Part shown: piece by piece, positions 37,301-49,300 of the stretch | Layout of the letters: each line of letters begins with the position of its first letter | Position numbering within the stretch: the stretch's first letter is position 1 | Source: Oryzias latipes | Lineage: Eukaryota; Chordata; Actinopteri; Beloniformes; Adrianichthyidae | NCBI RefSeq assembly: GCF_002234675.1 | Contig: NC_019872.2 | Location: 7,704,950 to 7,768,949 of the forward strand | Reading direction: 5' to 3' | Length of the DNA: 64,000 bases | Program-made: the position numbers and the translations under genes | The notes under the pieces: generated by a model | The model's database searches: none | What the model saw: the letters and a program-made list of their open reading frames with translations, nothing else | Told to the model about the DNA's origin: nothing

Positions 37301-40300
37301 AGGAGGGCACGTAGACGTTAAAAACTTTGACGAGGGCGAAGTACATGTTAACGGCCTCCAAGCCCATCCAGCTAAAGGAAGCCAGGAGGAAGTAGTGCAG
37401 GGTGGAGGCAACAGCCACACAGAGGCCGTACACCCCCCAAGAGGACAACCAGGAGTTGACCAGAAACACCAGGTTCAGGCCCAGCAGGGCCAAGGACAGG
37501 TTGATCAGGATCTGAGACGGGTAGTCTCGGCGAAGCTTGCTGATCAGAAAAACGGCATAATTGGGAGAAAGTGAACCACTTGAAATAGGAGACAGGGCAG
37601 ACTTTTTATTTTCATTAGACGATATTCAACAATCTTTCACCATTTTCAGAATAATTCCATTTTTGCGTACTGGATACTGTGTGGGGATAAATGTGATCGT
37701 GTGTTGTCAAAATCCAAAAAAAAAACAAGGAGAACTGTGCAGTTTGAGTCTTACTCGAAAATTGTGTAAGTGAGGACAGTGATTCCCAAAAACAGAGACG
37801 AGAGTCCACAGCCCACATAGGTTATGATGGTGAGGATCTGGTCATTAGCAGGGTCCAGCTGAATCCGGGAGACGTCCTGTGCACACAAACAGACACACAC
37901 GACTTTCTCAACAAGAGTCAACAGCTGCCTGTTTTCCAGAGTCCTTAAACGCTTCTGTTCCTTTGATATTTTCATAAAAATAACTTGTTTATCGGTTTAA
38001 ATGTTTTTTTTTATAGTCCAATTGTTCTTCCAGGAAACTGTGAATCACCAGTAAATGCTTCATACCAGAAGAACTCCAAAGTGTGTGAGGTGATTGCACA
38101 GGCAGGTTGTGTAGTCAGAGCTGCTGTTGTGTTTACGGCAGCCTTCGTCATCCCAGCCTCCGTGTCCGTCTGTATGTGAACGTAAGAAGAAGACCAGAAA
38201 AATCCACCAAGTCTCTCAACAGACATCCTCTCTGTGTCCAAAAGGAAATTGATTTATATTTAGAGTATTGACTTAATTGGGACCTACTGTTTTTATTAAA
38301 GTTCCAGTACACACACTGCACGTCTTTGTGAAGCTTGATATGAAGCATAGGTTAAAATGGTTAGTTATAAAAGGTAATTGATTAAAATGAAAGTTATATT
38401 TGTGTGACGGATTACTGCATTCGGCTTCATATGGTGGAGCATGACGGTGACGTCTTCAGCCAGGTCTCTGATTGGTGCGCTGATGTTGGTCACACTGGCA
38501 GACACCACGAAGCTGTTCAGGATGTGCTGCTTGTGGTTGTGCTGAAGAAGCATGACAGTTGCGTAACTTATCATTCTGAGGAGCACCCTGGATTTGTTTT
38601 CTTGCCTGTTTGTTAGATTATCGAGATGAAAAAACTTTTTTTACCTGGAAGAGCAGTGGGATGCCGTAGAACTGAAACTGGACTCTCATCGGGTTCTGGT
38701 TTAGGTCGTGTTCTGGAAAGCTGTCCTTCAGGATAGATGGAAGGGAGATAAACGCCACTGTGCCATTGGGGGGACATTCATCAATACAAATCTGAAACAG
38801 AAGGAGGAATGTGTAGTAAGGTTTTCATGTCTTTTAATGTTCATTTGTGGACGAAATAAGTTCCAATATCTCGAATAATTGTGTCTGTATCTACATAAGT
38901 ATCTTCAATTAATGTTGCTTCTGTTTTTATGATTCAGTGAAACACAAGAAATCTGATACGAGTTTATGAAATATTTCTGTAATTTCTTTTGTTAAAATTT
39001 TCATGCTAACTCCTGTTGCAGTTTTATCTATTTAAGGTGTTTAGTTTCTTATCAGATGTTAAAAAAAAAAAAATTAACTTTATTACGGATCATAAAAAAA
39101 CCCCACAGATTTCGATTTCTGTCTTTATTTCTTAAATAAATAAATAAATAAAAATAAGCCATAAACAAAATGTTTATTTTCCCACAAGTCAATACGGACG
39201 GGTTTCATCGTGTTTTAATTAAATGACCGATGAATAAATTAATAAAAACAATTAATCAGAAAGAATTTGGGGTTTCTTTAAAAACAAAAAACAAAAAGGC
39301 CTGTATTTTCTTGAAACCCCCCAAAAATCTAGAAAACAGATCTGCTCCAAGTTTCAGACTTATCATCATCTTTACATGTAGAGACATGTGACTTACCTGC
39401 GCATTTTATATTTAGTAAATGTGAATTTTGTCTAACCTCAGGGTTTATACCAGTCAGGTCACACGTCACTCCAAAGTATAAGCTGTCAAACTGATCAGGA
39501 AATACATCCACCACTGAGAGAGCCATCGCCGGAGCAACCAGGGTGAAGGAGCCTTCGTATCCCACAATCCTGTCCCCCACAGACTCTGTAATGTTTAAAA
39601 TACTGTGGGGGAAGACAGAGAAAACGTTAGAAAGTGCACAGATTCTGATCTCATCTGAAGTTTTCGTCCTTACGTGTTGGTAAAAGGTGTCAAGTTGCTG
39701 TCTGATTCCAGTATGTTTGAAATGACATTGATTACAGCTTGGCCCAGGTTGGGTGTGACCACACTAACGTTTAGAATAACCTTCAGCTTGTTGAGGACTG
39801 TGACCATGTCCTCGTAGAGCAGAGTGGAGCTGTCTCTTAATAAATCTTCAATTGTCTCCACCACATCCATTGCATTTTCTGGCAAATCAACCATGCAACA
39901 GAAGGTTTACTGTAATTTTAGACTTTAAAGAATGAATAATCAAATAACAAGACGAGCAGCTCAACCAACCAGGAGTAACTATTATATCATCCAGATCGGG
40001 GATAGTTTCCACCATTCGGTCGCAGTCTTCCAAATTTGAATCCAGCCAGTGGGTCAGCATGCAAACTTTGCTGCAAACACATGAAAAACATTTATTTTAG
40101 AAAAAAAAAAGTATTCAATATCTTTTACATTGGAAGTCAAGAGTTTGGAGATAACTGCCCGTATGGTTGTGTCTAAACGTTTGAATGGTGGATTCAATTC
40201 AGTTAAACTCAATTTTATGGGGCTTCATACCAGTAATTGTACAATAAGCATGAAATCCTAAAGAACAGGAATGGATGTTGGGGAGTCAAAAATTTGCACA

Positions 40301-43300
40301 AACCTGGACAGGAATCTCTGTCCAACCTTTAGGTACCAGATCTCCAGTATTATAAAAGCTAAATTATTTTCAATTTATATTTGAAGGTCCATATTTATTC
40401 GCTCCAACACTGTCCAACAATAAAAAGGAAAATCAAAAACTCATGAAAAGGGGAAGTGAGATAGTTTCTTATTTTTTCTTTAGGCAGAAAAAAAATTAAG
40501 GGCTTTTTCTGGAAACAGTTTTATGTAATGGAATAGTAATGGGATTTGGATGCTGGAGCCAACTACACATTCAATCATACCTTAGGACAATTTTAGAAAC
40601 ATTAATTGGCTTAAGATGCATGTTTTTGGAAACTCCACACAGAAAACACCCGGCTGGGATTTGAACCAGGGCCTTCTTTCTGTTAGAGTTGTAGCTATTA
40701 CACCGCCGTTCAGCCCATGAAATATTCCAGACTTAACACACATCTTAACGAGTTCATTACTAGATAACAACACCATTTATGACTTTACACAACGCAGGTT
40801 ATTCTAAAAATCATTTAGCTAATGATCCCTGAAAGGTACTAAAATCTAACTGATGTTTTTACTGCATAGTTGCTGTTCAACGCTGGGAAGCAGAGTCAAC
40901 AAATTGAAAGAAAACGGGGACAAACCTTAAAAATATAAATCAATGGTAATAATCAATAACCAGACAGAGCCCTATCTAATGATGCATTAAATTTATGCTG
41001 ATAGTTTTTTAACCAAACACATTAACCTCTGTCTGATTTCACATACTAATAGTAGAAATGATCACCCAACATTAGTTCTGTTTGCGGTGATGTTGAAGCT
41101 CAAAAGACAAAAATTGGTAGATTTTCAGGCTAAAGATTAATCTTTAAAACTGCAAAAAGTTTTGGTAATTCCTACATAAAACCTTTACTATTAATAAAGA
41201 AACAAAATGTTTTTCCTCCTTCCTATCTTTTTTTATAAATGTAGTTTGGCATTCTTAAAAATTATATATTTAATAAATATTTTTTTCCACTATTACCTAC
41301 ATGTCTGTCAAATGAAATCTACCGGTAATTATTGTTTAACATTCTGGATTACCAAGCAAAAAAACTAAAAATGCCTCATTAAATAGATCTGTTCTGACTG
41401 ATTTTTTTTTAATCATCTATGATTTGAGTTATATTTTCCATCACCAAAACATTGATTTACAACTACCTATTTCTTGCCATAACATTATGAGTTTGCACTA
41501 CGATACCCGTGTGTTAGAACTCTCACCAGTGTCGAGTGGCAGAGTGGAGAGGGTTTTTTGGGCATGACAGTGCTGCAGTTTTTCCTCCTGAAGTTTCAAG
41601 CCACGTAAACTGACCTTTCAGCGTCTGCTGGGTTTCCATGTTGCATTTATATACCACTGATGCATGAGAGAGAAAACATAATTTTAGAAACACAGTCACT
41701 GAATTGTAGGTTTGTGCCTATGAGTGAGTCCTAATCTTACTCACAAATGCGACTTATCTCTATGTCCTCTGTTGCTATGGTGATCGAGCCATTGTTATAC
41801 GGGATCAACAGTAGATCCCGGATCTGCTTTACTATTTCCTGTGTGTCTGCAAACAGCATCAAGACTTGGACCTGGAAAATCAATCTTTCTCTGCAAACAG
41901 AGAAACAGTTTTATCATGAATGACACAAATATAATTGGTTTAAATACAGCAAAGAACAATACAAAGAAAAAAAATGACTCCGACTGAGAAATTTGAAAGT
42001 ATTCTGGTCTAAGAACAAAAAATATGTTTAGCTTTCACTTGATCAAAGCTTCCCCATACCTTGATGCTTGGCGTATGGACACCTGGGAAACAATGAGAAT
42101 CACAGCTTTTAGGTTAAGGTAGATCATTACTTTTTTAGAAGAGATTTTTCTTTTTTAATTTAAGATCATTTCTGCTCTTGAGAAACCAGAGAGGTGTGAT
42201 GTTGAATGCGGTCAGTGGTTATGCTCCTGAGTGGGATCTAAGTAAAAGGACAATGAGAAATGCTGGAGAGAGATGGATGACATGATCCAGGATATCCAAA
42301 AAAAAAAAGGATGCGAGTGAAGGTTGGGATAGATTTTGATGGACATGTGGGTAATGGTGGAGTTTGGTATTCATGACAGGAATGCTGAAGGACAGATGGT
42401 GGTGGACTTTACTCAAAGAATGGACATGGCAGTGGAGAAGACAATTTTGAAAGAGAAAAGAGGATCATAGGGTGACGTGTACAGGCTGGGTGGAGTGAAG
42501 CCAAACAGCATGGGATGGTGGTGTGTAGGATTACTGGGGGTGAGGAAGATGATGAATATGAGGGCAAAGCGGAGGATCAAGTGATGGAAGCTGAAAAAGG
42601 AAGAGTACTTTGTGACTTTTAGGTAGGTCAGCTTTAGGAGATCTGGAAGTTAATTTAGATAAGTGTTTTCCAACCCTGGTCCTCAGGAAGCACTGTCCGG
42701 CAGGATTTCTATGTCAACCTGTTTCAACTCGTCCTCAAGATCTACAGAAGCCTGATAATGGTAATCATCAAAATCAAATAGTTGTGTTTGAGCAGGGTAG
42801 GGTTAAAAAAAATGCAGGACAGTTTTCCCTCTGGACCAGGGTTGGGAGACTGATTTAAATAACTGGACAGTTAAAGCTAAAGTGATCGGGGAGACTGGGA
42901 AGAAGGAGTGCCATCTGGAATGTGGCAAATAAGGGGACTTGGTGATAAAATGAAGAAGTTCTGGAGAGGAAAAAAAGTGAGACACTGAGAGAACAAGGAG
43001 TACAGGGAAAAGCTGGACGAGAATGTATAGGGGGCAAAGGCCAAACAAAAGGATGTATGAGGACTTGAATGACAGGTTGGGCACAAGAAGAGATGTGGAT
43101 CTGTATGGACGTTGAGGTAGAAAGTAGGCCTAGAGGAAGACCAAAGAGGAGGCTGATGGATGTAGGGAAGAAGAACATTGGAGTGTTTGTTGGAAGGAAG
43201 GAAGTTGCAAATGATAGAATTAGATTTTGTCAGATTTGTTGTGGTGACCCCTTAAGGGAGCAGGTAAAGAGGTATCTAGAATTGTGAATTTTTTAAGAAT

Positions 43301-46300
43301 CGAGGAACCAAACTTTACCAATTGATTTAGGCTCAGTGTCAATGTTCCAAAGTGGTCCAAGAACGATTTACAAGTCTGTTGCTAAAACTGAGGCCTTGGA
43401 CTATTTTTTTATTTTTTTTATGAATTTACTCATTTGACTCTGTATGTCTTCCTGTTTGCCTGCAGATTTGACTCTGCTACTCTCTGATAACCTTTATCAA
43501 GGTCAATGTTTGGATCACTGAGGAACTCTTTCATTAAAATATGCTTTAAAAAACTGCGTAGATCTTAATTTAAGATGCATTAAAAATATCCTAATTTGCA
43601 AAGACGATAATGTTGATGATTGGGATTTATATAGCATAAGTTATATAAAAATACATCTTAAAGTTCCTCACATCAGATTATTACAAACAGAAAAAATCTC
43701 TTGGAACTGCTAAGAAGAACAGAAAAATGATAATTGAAGGTCAGGAAATGAAAGAAAAAAGAAAAAAAAGAGAAATTCAAATTAAGAACACCAATTAAAA
43801 GCACACTAATAAAAAACTCTAAAATGTTGAGTGTATACTCAGAATTGGCACAAGTACAAGAATAAAACCACTGTGAAAGTATTTAGTAGGATCATAATTT
43901 TTCTACTTACTGCATCAGAGGAAATGTTTTTTGATTGCAGATAGGACAACTGTCTGCAAACAAGAAAAAACTCAAAATATTCACATTCAATTTTCATTTT
44001 CTAGAGATACTTCTATGTATACAGAGATGAGTTGATTGTTGCTTTGGTTTTCAACATGTACCTTTCAGCTTTGGTGATCAGCTGAATGTCCAGCACAACC
44101 ATCCGGTCATCAGGTAGACTCACGTTGAGCTGTGACGAAGATAACATTATCATTTACAATATATGTTTGAGTATTTACAGAATATTTTATACTAGTGACA
44201 TTTAGATGTGTAAAACTTAAATTATATATTTTTGGGTAAAACCGGGGAGCTTTTTATCCTTATAGACGCACCCAGATAGGCAGGACTTCTTGAGGGTTAT
44301 AATCTCCTGTTATGGACACATTCATCTTAATCTCAAAATACAGATCTGCAAGGACAAATAGACAAATTGGAGCCTTTTACTTTTATTTCTAGTGTAAATT
44401 TTGATGGATTTGACTGTCTGACCAGAGACATTTGTAAGGCCTGTTGGGAAGATGGTGGTAGATGTTTCTCTGGTGGGAGTGGTCCTGGTCGTTGTCATGG
44501 TTGTGGGAGTGGTCATGGTCATGCTAGTGGTCATGCTAGTGTATGGGACTTCAGGCGTGGTGGTTGGTGAGGGACTAGAAGAAGAGATTCCAGCTATATG
44601 GTTGGTGGTTGTGGAAAGAGTGGGGTCTGTCTCCACTGGAGGAGGGCTGATGGTGGCAATGGAGAAGCTATCTAGAAAACAAATGATTGTATCAGATTTT
44701 TTTCTGTTTGAATGATGCATCACCTTGGAGAAACCCTACATACCAACAGGAGTGGTCCGTATGGTATAGATATCCGCCCTCAGCTGCAGCACACCGCTAG
44801 GGTCATGGTAGGCTTCCATGAGGTCATTGTGTATCTCATTCTGCACATACGCCACATCCATGGGAGGGGAGACTGTGGCATGAACCAGACAGTAAAACCT
44901 GTTGAATGAGGGGAGAGTGTACTCGTGGGCTTTTACTTTCTCTTACAGAAATATCTTTTAAACTTGCTGGCATTTAATCTTCTTCGGAAGGAAACTCTGG
45001 AGTGGACAAGAACGTTTTTTGCAGGATTTTGGGGTCCATTTATCCTCTAATCTGCTTGTATGTGGGTCTTCTCAGTCTTGGAAACAACCCAAAGAAGGCA
45101 GTAATATGGGGTTATAAGATAAAACCCCAAGAACAAACAATCTTTTCTTAGTAACAAATGAAAAAAAGCAGATAAAAATCCTAAATTAACAGAATAAAGG
45201 GGTATTTTAGGAGAGACACCGCTGTGTAAATTATATCCCAAATCACTATTTTGGGGAGGTTTTTCCCCCCAATATCTTTTTTCTAGTCTTGGTGACATAT
45301 CATACTTTGCACCATATGGCCTTTCCTACTATAAAGAGTTTAAGCTGATTTTTGTCTTTCTCTGTTGTAGCCACTATTGACAGTTGGAGGTAGTAGTGTC
45401 TCACATTAGTTTGCATTGTTAGTTCTTTTGATGTTAGGTCATAACCAGTTGGGATTGATTAGTCAACGATCAGTCAGTAATCCAGCAAATAGATAAATAG
45501 GGGAGATTAACATACCGGACAGTTGCTGGAACGCAACGTCATTTAGGTTGGAATTGGATTGGAATTTTTCTTTTTAACAACGAAATTAAGTATCTTATAA
45601 AATGTACCCTATGTTCAGTTGTTATGAATGTTAAATGTGATATCATAAGGTATAAAGCCATGCAACAGACTGGCGACCTGTTGGGGGTGTATGCCGTCTT
45701 TGTCCAATCGTAGCTGGATTGGCTCCAGCAACCCTGTGATCCCTAAAGGGATTCAGCAGGTTATGAATATGGATGCGTGGAAGGATGAAACAATTTTAAT
45801 AAAACCAGACTGTACTAACAATTATTTTTGGGGAGGAATTAAAATATTTGACATTTAATTGATTGTGAACTGATTTGTTTGATTAATAAGTCACCCCAGA
45901 TCTTTTTTGATGAACTGATATTTCTGCTTTTTCAACTTGTACCAAATTAAAAACAAAGGCTAGTCAAGCTTATCTCCTTAAAAAAGTAACAGATGTGCAC
46001 TGGGATTTTTTTGAGCTTCATGTTTGTTCTGACATCTCATTCTGGCTTTTCTCTTTCTTCCAAAAACGTCAGTTTTATTTCAGACAAATAATGCTGTTCT
46101 CTTAAAATCTTGGTGAATTTTTATCGTGAAAAACGTTTGGAGCAAGTTTGACTTAAAGACCCACTCAATTAAAAAACAAAAAATTGTTTTTGGTGTTTTA
46201 AGGTGTTGTTGCATTTTTCCAGTGATGAAGGACATATATAAAGAAAATTTGGGGTTGAACTTCAGCGTATTTTGTCTTAATGTTTGAAATCATTTTTACT

Positions 46301-49300
46301 AGTTGTCTTGAGTCATTAATTCAAATTAATTGTGGAAAATATTCTAAGAGGTTTTTACAAATTGCAAGCTGTAAGTTCCAAATGCAACATATTATTTTTA
46401 CACATTTGTTATTAATTCATACTTTACAACAAGATGAGTGCAATTAACTGTTTTTTTTTGTGGATGGCTATCAGAAAATTCAAATGAAGAATTATTATCA
46501 CCTTACCTGTTGATATTAGGCCCCGCCCACTCCTTCTAAAAAATGTAAAATGGATTATAGCTTCAGTTTAAACGGAGCAATTATAGACATTTTAATCTTT
46601 CAGTCCCACTCCGTAAGTGTCAACACGTTCACCTGGACATTTGTATTTGCTTTTGGTTAACAGCCATCTGATAAACCTGCGAGTCTGTGTGCTTACCAGC
46701 TTGTCTTCAGCTGGTGTCGCTCCTCCTAAACGTTCTTCACTGGAAGAGCTGCATAAAACATCAGACAAGTTCACATGGCTTTGGGTTCATTGCTTCCAGC
46801 TTCTCTGACACATACCATAAAAACAAGTTTTATTGACTTCACGCAATTTATTACAGAAAGCGTGTAATATCAGTGTTGTAAATTTAAATGATCTCCAACC
46901 TGATGATGTCAAACACAGACACTCTGTGTAGATAGATGCTTTTTGGCAGAACCACTCGCAGCTGCAACAGAGGTCAACAAAAAAAACTGATTGGAGTCAA
47001 AAATGATGCTGTCCAACACAAAAGATTCAAAAAAGACAAATATGAAAAATAATAACATGATAGTGTTTTTAACTGTAGTGACATTTTTCTCTCTTTGCAA
47101 AACTGATAGTCATTGCAATAGCTACTTTTAACTTGGACTACATTTTTTAATTAGGTTTGATTAATAAGCTTAGGAAGGAAACAGACAGTTGTGAGCTTTA
47201 CCCAGCGATGAGCGATGTCTCTGGCTCTGTAGAGCTCAGTGTTGTTCTGGTCGTAGCGGATGATCTCAATGAGCAATCTCACTTCATAAAAGGACCATTC
47301 TACAAAATACATAAATAGATAAATTCAGTCCAAAATTATTAAGGACAGACAAACATAAAATTGCTATTCTACAACAAATTTTTATCGTTAAAAACAAATG
47401 ATCTTTTTATTAATTTTTTAAGAGAATTATAAATCATGATGAAAGTTAAAAACTGCATGTTCAGTAAGGGTTAATGCCAGAGGAAGTGTGGATTATCACT
47501 TTTTAACGCACGTCGTGGAAGCCTGACGGAGGACGGTTGCTTCCAGGAAGTGCGTTAAAAAGTTACAATGCACACTTCGAAGGCCATTAACCCGCTTATA
47601 CCATGGTCACTTACAAAAGCAATAAATATTAACCAGTTTTTAGTCATTACTTCTTGTTTTTTATTTCCGCTTTGCATTGCTTTTCTCACAAAAAGCGGAC
47701 TATTTGTCGCTCCGCACCACGGAACAAATAGTCCGCGTCACGCCGCACCACTGCTGCAGTCAAGATTCGAGCGATAGATAGATAGATAGATGTGGATCTT
47801 TCCGATGGGCTAAATAAAGCATCAGTTCAGAGAGAAAGTTCACCTCTTACCGCTTGTTTTTGTCCAAATGATGAAGCAAAAGTTTGTTTTATAGAAGCCA
47901 GCGCAGTGATACAAAACATTTAAGCTAGGCCACCGGAACTTCTTTTTTCACCTAGCGGTTATCCTGTGGAATATCTTTTTAATGCACACCCAGCAGCCAA
48001 TAAGAATTGAGTATTCATCCGGACCATGGTATAACCATGTTTAACATTTACATATTCATCTGTAAATGTACATCTATGCTATTCCAATTTTTTATTTGTT
48101 TTAACAGTTGTAAATAAAACATTTTAAATCTATTTTAAATTTAATTTTTAGAAATCTATCAGGTTGCATCACCAGAAAAAGGTGATTAGGCACATATTTC
48201 TTAAAGTAGACTAAAACTGCAGGCTGTAGAAAAGGAAAGGTTTTGACAGGTATATGATTAATTTTTTAGTCTGTGATGTACCTGCATTCAATCATACAGT
48301 AGCTTTTTTTTTCCTGTTCAACGAGCTAAAACACAGGTGTTCCATATAAAATATTAAGCTGCAAGTGTAAATCAAATGCAGCAGTACAGGGACTGCACAA
48401 TGAGGGGCACCACAACATTACTGCATTCACTGTCCGCCGTGTAACAAGAATAAAAGGAGAAAACTGAAAAAATGTTCAAATTAACATTACTTGGAGTTCA
48501 TGCAATCAAAAACTGTGAACTTGAACTCACCGCACAGGAGGCTTAAATCTTTGCTGCTTCCGCAGGACAGTGTGTCCCAGTGATCCTCTTCCCACTTCAC
48601 TATGTCCCCCTCTGTGCATTTCAAAGACGTCACTTCTGCTTTGCTGCGCTCTTTCCCCCACATCCGAAACATGGATAATTTGCCTGGGAAACTGCTGTAT
48701 GGAATCACCTGAATATTTCCCTTATCAATATAGTGTCCTGCACCCAAACTGAGAGACCCATTGGGGGACAGCTTGCAGCTTGAGGGGGATGCGAAGGAGG
48801 AAGGTCTTGGATAAGAAACTGCAGGAAAAACAAAGTTGAAATTGATTCTCAGCTGCATTTCAGCTGAACTATAACATGGCATAGATATCCTGACTTAAAC
48901 TGAAAATTTAAAGAGAAACTCACCTGCCGTCATGTTTATTCGCTCCCCATTAACAAACAGGGTAAGGTTGTTTGTTTGAGACCAGGTGATGCACACTGAG
49001 TACCACTGGGACAGGTAGAGGTTTACTGGCAGGGTTTTCCACTCCTCCCCAAACAACCAGACAACCAAAAGCTTTCCTTTTACGCCCAAGCCCAGCTCAG
49101 CATACTGAGCAGCAGGATGTCTGTACATGAAGACTGTTGTTGGTAGTAGGGAAGTAAGTTCAGCCTAAACGTGAGATGAGCTTTAGTCCAAACTAAGCTT
49201 TCATAACAGCATTGTTTCTCCCTCATCTTGTTTCTCATCAATACCTTAACTTTCAGATTAAGGCAGACGGTCAGTTCTTGCAGAGCAGGGATGGAGACTT

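Larger units (their letters stand above)
34398..37876 (-). other. adgrg4: adgrg4 seven-transmembrane and cytoplasmic tail exons
   Basis: Exons are 37755-37876 (TM1), 37271-37539 (TM2 to TM4), 37067-37175 (TM4 to loop 2), 36667-36745 (TM5), 36364-36565 (TM5 end to TM7 start), 34704-34805 (TM7 end) and 34398-34609 (tail). Family motifs include [20 protein letters not shown], the loop-2 NFCWIQDN cysteine, [12 protein letters not shown] in TM6, and [20 protein letters not shown] in TM7. The tail is Ser-rich ([18 protein letters not shown]). Reading through to TAA at 34398 gives the stop used here. A good donor at 34444/34445 (CTGG then GTGAGA) leaves open splicing to one more exon. Confidence 0.82.
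41527..44345 (-). other. adgrg4: adgrg4 exons between the mucin stalk and GAIN domain
   Basis: Exons are 44272-44345, 44062-44129, 43911-43953, 42060-42082 (a 23-nt microexon), 41745-41890 and 41527-41656. The first three encode [14 protein letters not shown] and [17 protein letters not shown], which have the look of a SEA-like fold. The last encodes [18 protein letters not shown], resembling the hormone-receptor-like motif of adhesion GPCRs. The intron between 42083 and 43910 is filled by an interrupted RTE-like retroelement. Confidence 0.65.
44744..47299 (-). other. adgrg4: adgrg4 extracellular linker exons
   Basis: Five small exons join the pentraxin part to the mucin-like exon: 47202-47299, 46900-46961, 46697-46748, 46507-46535 (29 nt) and 44744-44898. 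Phases are continuous. The last contains [20 protein letters not shown], the only part with an obvious folded-domain look. I do not recognise a named domain here. The introns carry repeat copies described separately. Confidence 0.65.

Noticed and set aside
47491..47570. CRISPR-like or microRNA hairpin
   Set aside because: Eukaryotic setting, and the arms extend over the whole fold-back element, which fits a MITE better.
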